In this document: positions 28,327 to 36,535 of the stretch, piece after piece | How the letters are laid out: each line of letters begins with the position of its first letter | How positions within the stretch are numbered: the stretch's first letter is position 1 | From: Fibrobacter sp. | GTDB taxonomy: Bacteria > Fibrobacterota > Fibrobacteria > Fibrobacterales > Fibrobacteraceae | Direction of reading: 5' to 3' | Assembly (NCBI GenBank): GCA_017550445.1 | Contig: JAFZOV010000087.1 | Location: 1 to 42,205, forward strand | DNA: 42,205 bases | The notes under the pieces: generated by a model | What the model was told of the DNA's origin: nothing | The model's database searches: none | Seen by the model: the letters and a program-made list of their open reading frames with translations, nothing else | Made by a program: the position numbers and the translations under genes

Positions 28327-30044
28327 TCTGCTTTTGCAATAACCGAAATCTGCAGGGTGTCGCGCATGGAGGGGTCGGCAACACTCTGTGCAATCAGTTC
28401 AATCTTGTCGCTGTTCTCGCTGATTTTTTTGGCAATCAGGTAGTCCGAAGAGATTTCCTGTTCGTCATCACTGTCATCGCAGCTGTAGCTGTTGTTTCCG
28501 TTGTTCAGGAATTCGAGAGAGGCGCAGGGGACAAACCAGTCGATGTCAGAACCGATTTCTTTCCAGTTGCTACTGGAATGCTGTGTCATCTGCAAGGTAA
28601 AGTCCTTGAGTCGGATCGTGTCGCCTTCCGTATAAATCTGTTCCTTCATCACGGCGTCTTTTTCGGAATCGAAGAACTTCATGCTCTTCAAAAGTCCCGG
28701 TTGTTGCACCATGGTCGACAGTTGCAGTACATAGCGGAGGCTGTCTACTACACCTGCCAAGGGGTAAGAATTCAAGCGCAGGTAATGCAGGTAGTAGGGG
28801 CCTTCGGGCCACTTGCTGCCAATTTTAAAGCTGCCGCCGTAAACGCTGCTGATGGTGTCTCTCGGCTTCTTGTCTTTGTCCAAGATTTCCAACAGGACGT
28901 TCTCGTAACTTTCGTCGCTGTAGTTTTGAATCCAATGCTTCACAATCAGCGAGTCATCCTTCTTGTAGTTGCCGATCCAGACAAACTGTTCCTGACGTAA
29001 GTTGTACTTGTAAATGCCCAGGTCGTCCTTCGGGCGAGTACGCAAGAATTCTTCGCCGGGGTATTTGATGGAGTCCGGTTTCGAGAAATATTCTCCCTGC
29101 TCCAGTTCACGCGCCTTGGTGATAGCTTCGAAAGAGGCAAAGGGGCCTGTCCAGACGCTGGAGAAGCTTTCGGGTTTAATCTTGATAGACCAGTTCACGG
29201 AATCATTGGGCACTAGCATGGTGTCCAGGTTCGTCTTCGAAGAACCCAGTTCCTTGTCGCCATCCATGAGCTTGTAAAGGATGATGTTTTCGCCGACTGT
29301 GGTCAGGTTCACGCTGTAACCTTCGCTTGCAGAGAATGCTATGGAGACCTGGTCGGGTGACTTGTCGATAAGCATGATGCCACGCAAGGTGTCGCTCATC
29401 TTTATGGAAATTTTTTCTTCTTCGCCGGTGTATTCGTAGTAAGCAGAATCCACAAGGACCTTGAGTCTCAAGCTGGATTCGTCCTTGAACTTGCCTGCGA
29501 TTTCCAGGTAATAATGGTTGTCGCTAAAAGTGACGAAGGTGTTGGAATCCCTGAAGGTTGCGCTGGTGTCTTCGCCAAAGCTTGGAATCAATGCGTTTCT
29601 GTAGACGGAGTCCTTTCTGGATGCGTCTTTGGGAGCTGCCTTGATTGCCTGCAAGTAATCGCCAAGCTCGCTCTTGATTAGAATCTGGTCGTTCTTGATG
29701 TTCGAGGTCGTTGCGAATACTTTGATGCGGCTTCCTTTAGGGAATTCGCCTAAGTACATGGGCACGCTGCTTGCGGCGCTGTCCAGGTAGATTTCGCTTT
29801 CGTCCATCTTGGAACTGTCGCCTTTGAACAATTCCAGGTAAATGCGGAGCGTGTCGCCCAACTTTACGGTGTCTTTGTAATCGATGTCTGCGCGGTTGCT
29901 TAAAGAACTGCTGGACCTAAAGGACGGCACCGAAGAGCTGGACTCTTCGTCAGAGGCCGAAGAACTGGAGTCGTCGCCGCAAGCGGTAAGGGCGACGGTC
30001 ATGAATAATGCTGCACTAAGGCTTAATAGTTTCTTGAACTGCAT
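28323..30044 (-). CDS. Large Ser-linker lipoprotein of unknown function
   Basis: 573 residues. The signal peptide ends in the lipobox LTAC, followed by GDDSSSSASDEESSSS, a serine-rich linker typical of Fibrobacter surface lipoproteins. The rest (about residues 55-573) looks like a string of beta-sandwich units (DTVKLGDTLRIYLELFKGDS, FASFEAITKARELEQG) with no motif I recognise. It starts 10 nt after the stop of the beta-helix protein on the same strand, so they are one operon and may work together at the surface. Confidence 0.65.
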   Translation of the reverse strand: MQFKKLLSLSAALFMTVALTACGDDSSSSASDEESSSSVPSFRSSSSLSNRADIDYKDTVKLGDTLRIYLELFKGDSSKMDESEIYLDSAASSVPMYLGEFPKGSRIKVFATTSNIKNDQILIKSELGDYLQAIKAAPKDASRKDSVYRNALIPSFGEDTSATFRDSNTFVTFSDNHYYLEIAGKFKDESSLRLKVLVDSAYYEYTGEEEKISIKMSDTLRGIMLIDKSPDQVSIAFSASEGYSVNLTTVGENIILYKLMDGDKELGSSKTNLDTMLVPNDSVNWSIKIKPESFSSVWTGPFASFEAITKARELEQGEYFSKPDSIKYPGEEFLRTRPKDDLGIYKYNLRQEQFVWIGNYKKDDSLIVKHWIQNYSDESYENVLLEILDKDKKPRDTISSVYGGSFKIGSKWPEGPYYLHYLRLNSYPLAGVVDSLRYVLQLSTMVQQPGLLKSMKFFDSEKDAVMKEQIYTEGDTIRLKDFTLQMTQHSSSNWKEIGSDIDWFVPCASLEFLNNGNNSYSCDDSDDEQEISSDYLIAKKISENSDKIELIAQSVADPSMRDTLQISVIAKAD

Positions 30045-30054
30045 CTGGTGTCTC

Positions 30055-33000
30055 CTAGTTCAGGATATAGAATTGTTGCTCGGCGGTGAATGCTTCGCCA
30101 ACCACGCGAAGAACGTACTTGCCGGTGGGGAAGGCCATGGCCTTAAACTTGAAGTGGGTTTTCTTTTCGCCGGCGAGATCGCGGGCGGCCACCGTCAGCA
30201 TGCGCTTTCCGAATTCGTTGACGATTTCGATTTGTACGAACTGCGGGTAACCCACGGTCAGGTCAAAGTCGCAGTCCAGACTGTAAATGTCAATATTCAC
30301 CTTGGTCAGCGTGTAACCGCCATCCATAGCTTCGCCACCCACAGAACGCGAGTTGTCGAAGTAGCCGACGAATAGCGACGGCGCATATTCTCTGCCTGCA
30401 GCCGGGCTCGGGAGAATCGTTTCGCCGGGTTCCACTGCGGTAAGAATCAATGTGTAAAGCTTGGAGGCGTGCTTGCGCTTGAAGAATTCCGTCAGCGTCG
30501 GCGTGCGCAGGAATGCGCCCAGGGGAGCCTTCGGGTTAATGGTGATAATGCCCAGGAAGTCTGCGTACTTGGTATCTACGCCGCCACCGGAATTTTTACG
30601 GATGTTGAACTGGCCGCCGGTCTGCGGAATGTTGGCCGGAGCGTTTTCCCAGGTGAGTTCGTAGGGAGCCCAGTCGACGCCCAGTTTCTGGTCGCCAAAG
30701 TTCATGTCTGTGCTTGTTTCTTTCAAACCGAAGATGTTCAACTGAATAGGCTTCTTAATAGAATCCTTGTTGAATTCCAACTTGAGGGCCGCATCGAACA
30801 GCGGTCCTGGCAACGAAGACAGATCGAAACGCAGGTAAATCTTTCCAGATGCTCCACCGGTCTTGTTGGCGACATGCATTTCGGGGTCGGAGTTGTGAGG
30901 GCTGAAGTTGTCGAATTCAGAAATCCAGGTGGCGGCACCCTTTCCGCTGGTTGTACCATCGCCGATGTTGTCGAGGGTGGTGTAGTGTTTGTCGAACACG
31001 TAAACCTTGCCGGTATCGGAACCGGTCTGGTAACCGTCATCGGCAGTGAAGATGATGTTGTAGCGGCCACTTGCGGTAAAGGACACGTCGGTTTCGTAAG
31101 CCATGCTATCCGAGAATGCCACCTTACCGGGACCGAGGCCTTTCTTCCAGCGAACCGGGTCTTCGCAAAGGCCATCGCCACGACCGTCATCAACAACGGA
31201 ACCCTTGATTTTGAGCAGGTTCGGCTGCACCAGTACCATTTCGTGAGGTATCGATGCCTTCGGTTTTTCGTTGGCGCCCAGCCTAGGGGCGTAGCCGGTA
31301 AACAGCGGAATCATCACGCCGCCGCTGGGAGTATGCTTTAAATTCTTTCCGTACAGCGACTTGATGGCAGAAGCCTTTCTTGATTCTTCCACAATGGTGG
31401 GGTAGGCGTTTCCGCGAGTCAGGGTTTCGCGTAAGCCCGAAATAGAAAGGGAGGCGTTGTCGTTGATAAACATGGGGCGGTCTTTCGCCTTGTCGCTTGC
31501 AACGATTTCTACACCGATCAGTTCGGCATGCGCCTTGTTAAAGTTCTGGATAATAGTGTTACCCTTCTTGGCGGTCAAACCAAGAATCCAGACAGAACCT
31601 CCGTTGTTGGTAATCTTCGGGCCCTTGGTGTCGCCGATCAATGCCACCTGGCGTCCCCATACCTTTTGATAGTTTAACTGGATGGTTCCGAGAGTGACGT
31701 CTTCCAGGTAGATTTCTCCACCGCCGATTTCACCGGATTCAAGAGAGCGCACCATCATGTTCTTCAACAGCAGGTTGCGCTTGGCCTTCATGATAATACC
31801 GTTGCCGAACTCCGAGAATCGTTCGATGGTAAGCTCGTTGAATGCACCCTGTTCAATAATGAACTTGCCCTTGCCGTCGATGCGCCCTTCGATACCGATA
31901 ATCTGGCGTACGCGGTTGCGGATGTAGATGTCTCGGTTAATGGTCCAGCGGCCTCCGGGCGGGAAGTAGATAGTTTCGGCACCGTCATCAATAGCTTCCT
32001 GGATTGCCTTGGAGTCGTCAGAACCCGTGTTGGATTTTCCACCGTAGTCGCCGGCGACCGTAATCCAGTTGTCAGCCTTCTGTTCTGGGAAGGCTGGCGT
32101 TTCTGCAACGGCCAGACGCATGGACTGCTTGGGACTGTGGCAAAGCTGGGGTGTTTCCTGAGTCGCAAATTCAATGATTTCGCCCTGGATCATTTCTTCG
32201 TTGTATCCCTTCTTCTTGGACTGGATCATAGTCTTGTAGCGGGATACCTTCATGGAGCGAATAAACATGTGACTTTCGTTTTCGATGGCGGTAGGGGCCT
32301 TGACCTTCTTGTTCTCGTTGTCAAATTCCAGCAAACCGTCCAACAAGCTCATCATGGCGAATTCGCCGTGGTTGTAAACGGCGGGCACATGGCCTTTAAA
32401 ACGGAGGGCTCGAACAGCAAGGTTCATGTTTTCGTTTTCAAGACCATACTTTCTCTGGCCGCCCATGGTCACATGTTCAAGAGTGGCCGTGCCAGTTTCG
32501 CCCTTGGCGTAAATACCGATGTTAAATCCGCGAATTTCGGTGTTCTTGATCAAGAGGGGGCCAATGCCTTCGGTAAAGCCCAGGTCAATGCCGTAAACGC
32601 CAGTGGAGTCGCCGGAATAAATCTTGACGTTGTTGATTGTACCTTGGTTCGATGCGTTAAATTGAATACCGATGGCGCCGGGGTTTCCTTTACCGGTACG
32701 GATCGTCATGTCGCGGATGGCGTTTCTGTATTTGGGACCCGGACCTTCGCCGGTAAAAATAAGCGCCTTAGGGAAATCGGGGTTGTCAAAACCGTATGTG
32801 GTGTCAGCCAGCTGGATGATTGTCCCGCCGATGCTTTGACCCTGCAAAATGGTACGGCGGCTGGAAGACTCCTGCTTCTGAGTCTTGGGCCAGACCAACT
32901 GATCGGTAATCTTGTAGATGCCGTGGGGCAAGTAAATAATGAAGTCTCCATCGGGGTGATCGTTCAGAGCCCTCTGAATGGCTTCAGTATCGTCGTTTTT

Positions 33001-33126
33001 TCCGTCACCCTTGGCGTAGTATGGATCCTTGGTGACGTTAACGATCTTAGACGCCATGGGGAATTCCACCTGGGCAAACACCGATACAGCAAAAAAGGCA
33101 ATAAAAAAGAATAGGGTCCTATACAT
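30055..33126 (-). CDS. Secreted two-module beta-helix protein, GH55/pectate-lyase-3 type
   Basis: 1023 residues. Signal peptide MYRTLFFFIAFFAVSVFAQ. Two right-handed beta-helix modules each start with the same signature: YYAKGDGKNDDTEAIQRALN (about residue 38) and SNTGSDDSKAIQEAIDDGAE (about 365), as in GH55 beta-1,3-glucanases and the pectate-lyase-3 family. An Ig-like segment (about 660-720) is followed by a DNRLRE/CBM-like module (IYLRFDLSSLPGPLFDAALK, WENAPANIP) and a C-terminal sorting-like domain ending VVGEAFTAEQQFYILN. Substrate not readable; a glucan or pectin is plausible. It leads an operon with the lipoprotein downstream. Confidence 0.75.
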   Translation of the reverse strand: MYRTLFFFIAFFAVSVFAQVEFPMASKIVNVTKDPYYAKGDGKNDDTEAIQRALNDHPDGDFIIYLPHGIYKITDQLVWPKTQKQESSSRRTILQGQSIGGTIIQLADTTYGFDNPDFPKALIFTGEGPGPKYRNAIRDMTIRTGKGNPGAIGIQFNASNQGTINNVKIYSGDSTGVYGIDLGFTEGIGPLLIKNTEIRGFNIGIYAKGETGTATLEHVTMGGQRKYGLENENMNLAVRALRFKGHVPAVYNHGEFAMMSLLDGLLEFDNENKKVKAPTAIENESHMFIRSMKVSRYKTMIQSKKKGYNEEMIQGEIIEFATQETPQLCHSPKQSMRLAVAETPAFPEQKADNWITVAGDYGGKSNTGSDDSKAIQEAIDDGAETIYFPPGGRWTINRDIYIRNRVRQIIGIEGRIDGKGKFIIEQGAFNELTIERFSEFGNGIIMKAKRNLLLKNMMVRSLESGEIGGGEIYLEDVTLGTIQLNYQKVWGRQVALIGDTKGPKITNNGGSVWILGLTAKKGNTIIQNFNKAHAELIGVEIVASDKAKDRPMFINDNASLSISGLRETLTRGNAYPTIVEESRKASAIKSLYGKNLKHTPSGGVMIPLFTGYAPRLGANEKPKASIPHEMVLVQPNLLKIKGSVVDDGRGDGLCEDPVRWKKGLGPGKVAFSDSMAYETDVSFTASGRYNIIFTADDGYQTGSDTGKVYVFDKHYTTLDNIGDGTTSGKGAATWISEFDNFSPHNSDPEMHVANKTGGASGKIYLRFDLSSLPGPLFDAALKLEFNKDSIKKPIQLNIFGLKETSTDMNFGDQKLGVDWAPYELTWENAPANIPQTGGQFNIRKNSGGGVDTKYADFLGIITINPKAPLGAFLRTPTLTEFFKRKHASKLYTLILTAVEPGETILPSPAAGREYAPSLFVGYFDNSRSVGGEAMDGGYTLTKVNIDIYSLDCDFDLTVGYPQFVQIEIVNEFGKRMLTVAARDLAGEKKTHFKFKAMAFPTGKYVLRVVGEAFTAEQQFYILN

Positions 33127-33165
33127 ACAAACCTCTATTGTAAATATATATAAATATCGGTGAAT

Positions 33166-33203
33166 GTTGCTAAAAATAACCGAACAGGGCCATTTTTAGC
33201 AAC
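33166..33203. repeat. 12-bp inverted repeat upstream of the beta-helix gene
   Basis: GTTGCTAAAAAT (33166-33177) and ATTTTTAGCAAC (33192-33203) are perfect complements with a 14-nt spacer, 40 nt upstream of the start codon and 16 nt past the phosphatase stop. No T-run follows on either strand, so it is either an operator-like palindrome or a weak terminator. Confidence 0.5.
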
Positions 33204-33218
33204 AAAAAGTAATGAAAT

Positions 33219-34508
33219 TTATTTGCTATAAAAGGCGCGGATGTCTTCCCAGCGGTAGTAGGGCGCTGCGGGGCAGTTTTTGACGGTGGCAGAATCGCAG
33301 GTGACGGGCAAAATCTGCTCGTTTTCGTTCAACATCACCTTTACCAGAATGGGGGAGCCCTTCTTCTTGTAGAAGACAAACTGTACGTTCGCGGCCATGG
33401 GGCTGATTTCGTAGTCGCGGTAAACCTTGTGCAGGTTTTCCATGTCGGCGGTTTCAACGCCAGCGGTGCCGAGCTGCAGCAGGGCGACAAACGGGAAAAT
33501 GACGGTGTCATGTCCGAAGCGGAGCGTTGCCGTGGTCTTTTTCGCGGGCTTTGCTGTTTTGTCTGCCTTGGCAGGCGCAGCCGTGTCTGCGGCAATCACC
33601 TTGTCGGCAACGTCGATGAAATTCTTCAGCAGCGGGCGGGCGTTGTCGAGTCCTTGCTTCTTGCTGAAGGGATTATTGCCGAGGACGCTGTACCACCAGG
33701 CGTTTTGCGCATGCCAGCGGGCGGCAAGTTCTTCTTCGGTCCACAGGTCATCAAAGCTGAATTCGATTTCGGGGCTGCCTTGCAGGCTGTTGCCTATTTC
33801 GTAGATGCGGCTGTAGAGTTCACCGGCGTTCACGTTTTTTTGTATGTAGGCGGTGTCGCTGAAAATGGCGCGCATCATGCGGGTCGGATCCACATGGCTG
33901 TAAAGCTTCTCGTTCTCTTTTTGCCAAGCGGGTGTATTCGATTCGCCGATAATTTTGCCAAAGTCGAGCGGGCTGATGAATGCCATTAGGTACTTGCCCG
34001 ATTCCTGGTGAATATCCAGCTTGGGCTTTTGCGCGCGGAGTTCTTCGAGGAAGGCAGCCATGCTCACGACGCAGCGGGTTGATGTACTGGCGTAGGCTTC
34101 TACGTAGGCATCGTTCTTGAACAGTTCTGGAAAGTTCTTCACCATGCGCTTTGCGATTCCCTGGTGCTGTGCAACGCCCTGTTGCGTGAGGTCGCCTGCG
34201 CGCGGGGCGGCGTACTCGTCCAGAAACTTGGCGCGTGTGAGAAGGCTTTTGCCGAGGTCGGTGAGCTTGCCTAAAGAATCTGCCTTGGCGAGCGTATTGT
34301 ACAGTTCGTGATAGTGGTCGGCAGGCTGATGAAACCTGCTGCCGTGTCTGCCGTAATGGCTAATGTAGAACGGCTTGTAGCCGGCCGGAGCCTTGGTGTA
34401 CTTAGCGGCCGGAGTGGGGTAGGCGTAATAGTTGCTGCCCATTTGGCGGAAGTCCTGGGCGAATCCCGAAATCGCAATTGTGAGCAATAATGCAAGAATT
34501 TTTTTCAT
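33219..34508 (-). CDS. Secreted histidine acid phosphatase (phytase/MINPP-like)
   Basis: 429 residues. The signal peptide MKKILALLLTIAISGFAQ directs export. The phosphohistidine motif is YGRHGSRF (His55), and the distal acid motif is RFGHDT (His333, Asp334). YASTSTRCVVSMAAFLEELR is the usual second conserved block. The length and layout resemble bacterial MINPP-type inositol-phosphate phosphatases of the FCB group, though phytate specificity is inference. A Lys/Ala/Thr-rich stretch (about 312-328) just before the HD motif looks like a disordered insertion. Confidence 0.8.
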   Translation of the reverse strand: MKKILALLLTIAISGFAQDFRQMGSNYYAYPTPAAKYTKAPAGYKPFYISHYGRHGSRFHQPADHYHELYNTLAKADSLGKLTDLGKSLLTRAKFLDEYAAPRAGDLTQQGVAQHQGIAKRMVKNFPELFKNDAYVEAYASTSTRCVVSMAAFLEELRAQKPKLDIHQESGKYLMAFISPLDFGKIIGESNTPAWQKENEKLYSHVDPTRMMRAIFSDTAYIQKNVNAGELYSRIYEIGNSLQGSPEIEFSFDDLWTEEELAARWHAQNAWWYSVLGNNPFSKKQGLDNARPLLKNFIDVADKVIAADTAAPAKADKTAKPAKKTTATLRFGHDTVIFPFVALLQLGTAGVETADMENLHKVYRDYEISPMAANVQFVFYKKKGSPILVKVMLNENEQILPVTCDSATVKNCPAAPYYRWEDIRAFYSK

Positions 34509-34530
34509 ATCACTAATGACCCCGTTAAGA

Positions 34531-34633
34531 AAATGTGTAATGTGGAATGTGTAATTGAAAATTGCGGAATTTCACATTTCACATCCCACACTCCACATTA
34601 CACATTACACATTACACACTGCGGCGCAGCCGC
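34531..34633. repeat. Heptamer array, AATGTGA family, ending in a GCA triloop hairpin at the hisI stop
   Basis: Left words AATGTGT, AATGTGG, AATGTGT; right words TTTCACA, TCCCACA, then ACACATT repeated; hairpin GCGGC-GCA-GCCGC at 34621-34633. The hisI stop TGA (34634-34636, minus strand) and its last codons are read from the array edge. Confidence 0.82.
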
Positions 34634-34984
34634 TCACACGTCACATTTTTTAAAGAAGCAGCTGCGTGCACCGGTGTGGCAAGCTACTTGCGGACCCTGC
34701 ATGCGCACCTTGAAAAGGAGTGCATCGCTGTCGCAGTCGGCTGCCCATTCGACGACCGTCATCACGTTACCGCTGGTGTCGCCCTTGTGCCAATATTCCT
34801 TGCGACTACGGCTCCAGAACACCATCTCGCCACATTCGTGCGTGCGGCGGAGTGCTTCTTCGTTCATCCACGCCATCATCAGCACATCGCCCTTGTCGGC
34901 ATCTTGAACGATTGCCGGGGCAAGCTTCACGCCGTCTACTTCAACTTCGAATTTTATTTCTTTTATAAGTTCGTCAAAAATCAT
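34634..34984 (-). CDS. hisI: Phosphoribosyl-AMP cyclohydrolase
   Basis: Third step of histidine synthesis, opening the adenine ring of PR-AMP. 116 residues, the single-domain form without the HisE pyrophosphohydrolase. Motifs: [34 protein letters not shown], the metal-binding [10 protein letters not shown], and the zinc cysteines in [12 protein letters not shown]. No other his gene is near. The C-terminal residues CDV and the stop come from the adjacent repeat array. proA is upstream on the same strand, 46 nt away. Confidence 0.93.
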   Translation of the reverse strand: MIFDELIKEIKFEVEVDGVKLAPAIVQDADKGDVLMMAWMNEEALRRTHECGEMVFWSRSRKEYWHKGDTSGNVMTVVEWAADCDSDALLFKVRMQGPQVACHTGARSCFFKKCDV

Positions 34985-35030
34985 CTTTCGTCTCTCGTCT
35001 GTAGGCGCAATGCGCCGTTCTTTCGTCTAA
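34985..35030. repeat. Heptamer array, GACGAGA family, with AAT triloop hairpin
   Basis: Words TTTCGTC and TCTCGTC (complement of GACGAGA), hairpin GGCGC-AAT-GCGCC at 35004-35016, then TTTCGTC. It fills the whole space between the proA stop and the hisI start. The same family is inside hrpA at 3040-3070. Confidence 0.78.
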
Positions 35031-36194
35031 TTAACCACGCACCTGGCCGTTGCCGCGGAGCACCCACTTGTAGGTGCAAAGGCTTTCCACGCCCATGGGG
35101 CCGCGAGCATGCAACTTGTCGGTCGAAATACCCACTTCGGCACCGAGGCCGTATTCGCCACCGTCGGCAAAGCGGGTGCTGGCGTTCACCATCACGCTGC
35201 TGCTGTCCACGTTTGCAACGAAGTAATCCTGCACAGATGCATCTTCGGCAACCACGGCTTCGGTGTGGCGGCTGCTGTTCTTTTCGATGTGGTCGCAAGC
35301 TTCGGCCACGTCGTCCACGAACTTCACGCTAGCCTTGAGAGCCAGGTATTCGTGGTGGTAATTGCTGTCATCGCCAATGTCGGCAATGCGGTTGTCGTGG
35401 CTCTGGGCGTCCTTGTTGCCAAAGAGTTCCACGCCGCGGTCGGCGAGGCAATCCAAGAGCTTCTTGACGTTCGCTGCATCGATATGGCGGTCAATAATCA
35501 CGCATTCCATGGCGTTGCACACGCCGATGCGCTGCGTCTTGGCGTTAATCAGGATGTTTACGGCCTTGTCCATATCGGCGGATTTGTCGATATAAACGTG
35601 GCAAATACCGTTAAAGTGCTTGATTACAGGAATCTTGCTCTGTTCCACCACAGCGCGGATCAAACGTTCACCACCGCGAGGAATCACGAGGTCAATGCAG
35701 TCGTTACGCTGTAAAAGCATGCCCACCAGGTCGTGGCTCGTTTCGGTCACAAGCTGTACGGCGTCTTCGTCAACACCATTTTCGGCGAGTGCTTCGTGAA
35801 AAATTCCGGCGAGGCACTTGGCAGAATTCAGCGATTCCTTACCGCCGCGCAAAATCACGGCGTTACCGGCCTTGAAGCAAAGGCAAGCGCCATCAATTGT
35901 CACGTTCGGGCGGCTTTCAAAAATAAAGAACACGGAACCGATAGGCACTGCCACGCGGCTAATCTTGATGCCGTTCTTCAGTTCGCGGCTTTCTAGTACG
36001 CGGTTCAGCGGGTCTGCAAAGGCAGCGATTTCTTCGGCACCCTTGGCCATAGCCTCGATGCGGGCGTCGTTCAGAGTCAGGCGGTCCATCTTGGCGTCGT
36101 CGAGCTTTCCGGCGGCGGCTTCGAGGTCCAATTTGTTTGCGGCAAGGATTTCTGGCTTACGTTCGCGCAAAATTTGAGCGACACGGTTCAGCAC
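35031..36194 (-). CDS. proA: Gamma-glutamyl phosphate reductase, main part
   Basis: Second step of proline synthesis: reduces gamma-glutamyl phosphate to the semialdehyde with NADPH. The 387 residues from GTG 36194 contain the aldehyde-dehydrogenase fold with VPIGSVFFIFESRPNVTIDG, GNAVILRGGKESLNS and RIGVCNAMECVIID with the catalytic Cys, and the end LGAEVGISTDKLHARGPMG. The natural start is almost certainly ATG 36311, 39 codons upstream in the same frame, which would give 426 residues, but codon 33 of that reading is TAG. Translation could restart at GTG 36194, losing an N-terminal helix region. proB is not in the window. Confidence 0.85.
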   Translation of the reverse strand: MLNRVAQILRERKPEILAANKLDLEAAAGKLDDAKMDRLTLNDARIEAMAKGAEEIAAFADPLNRVLESRELKNGIKISRVAVPIGSVFFIFESRPNVTIDGACLCFKAGNAVILRGGKESLNSAKCLAGIFHEALAENGVDEDAVQLVTETSHDLVGMLLQRNDCIDLVIPRGGERLIRAVVEQSKIPVIKHFNGICHVYIDKSADMDKAVNILINAKTQRIGVCNAMECVIIDRHIDAANVKKLLDCLADRGVELFGNKDAQSHDNRIADIGDDSNYHHEYLALKASVKFVDDVAEACDHIEKNSSRHTEAVVAEDASVQDYFVANVDSSSVMVNASTRFADGGEYGLGAEVGISTDKLHARGPMGVESLCTYKWVLRGNGQVRG

Positions 36195-36212
36195 GGCGCT
36201 ACGCTTTTCACC

Positions 36213-36311
36213 CTAGAGGGTACGGAGCGTCTTGCTTGCCTTTTGGGCGTTTTTTGCCAAAAGGTCGGAATATTCTTCCAAGTTGGAATATTTCAAATTG
36301 GAACAAGTCAT
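36213..36311 (-). pseudogene. proA: N-terminal fragment of proA ending in an in-frame amber codon
   Basis: From ATG 36311 (AGGA upstream) 32 codons encode the conserved ProA start, including AKNAQKASKTLRTL; then TAG at 36213-36215; then the same frame goes on as GEKRSAVLNRVAQIL. ProA proteins usually have Ser at the stop position (LS-x-EK), so TCG to TAG by one base change is the simplest explanation. It may be a real nonsense mutation, a suppressed codon or a base-calling error. Confidence 0.8.
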
Positions 36312-36339
36312 AAGCCGTTTTTATCCTTTTTTAAGCAGT

Positions 36340-36368
36340 TTGTAATTTTGTTACGCTTATTTTACAAT
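36340..36368 (+). promoter_or_regulatory. Candidate promoter of a plus-strand small RNA
   Basis: TTGTAA (36340-36345), 17 nt, TACAAT (36363-36368). A second weaker candidate is TTGATT and TATAAG, 15 nt apart, about 30 nt downstream. Confidence 0.4.
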
Positions 36369-36374
36369 GCGAAA

Positions 36375-36525
36375 CTTGATTTTCATCACATTGAATTATA
36401 AGTTAGTAACGTACAGGTTTGTTTTTACCCGCGACATGGGTTTATAGTCGCAAGGTATCGGACTTGGGTGTTTAGACTCGGTGCATTCCTTCTCTCTCGG
36501 GGAGCACCGAGTCCTTTTTATTTTG
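36375..36525 (+). ncRNA. Candidate small RNA ending in a strong terminator
   Basis: Between two minus-strand genes (proA and GH2), the plus strand has a promoter-like pair, about 100 nt without an ORF, a small hairpin GCGAC ... GTCGC (about 36431-36451), and a strong terminator with its T-run on the plus strand only. No plus-strand gene lies upstream for the terminator to serve, so a short untranslated transcript is the simplest reading. Ends are approximate and the family is not recognised. Confidence 0.45.
36475..36525 (+). terminator. Rho-independent terminator on the plus strand
   Basis: GACTCGGTGC (36475-36484) pairs with GCACCGAGTC (36504-36513), 10 bp, followed by CTTTTTATTTTG. The minus strand has no T-run after the stem. 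Confidence 0.85.
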
Positions 36526-36535
36526 TTCGAATCCG

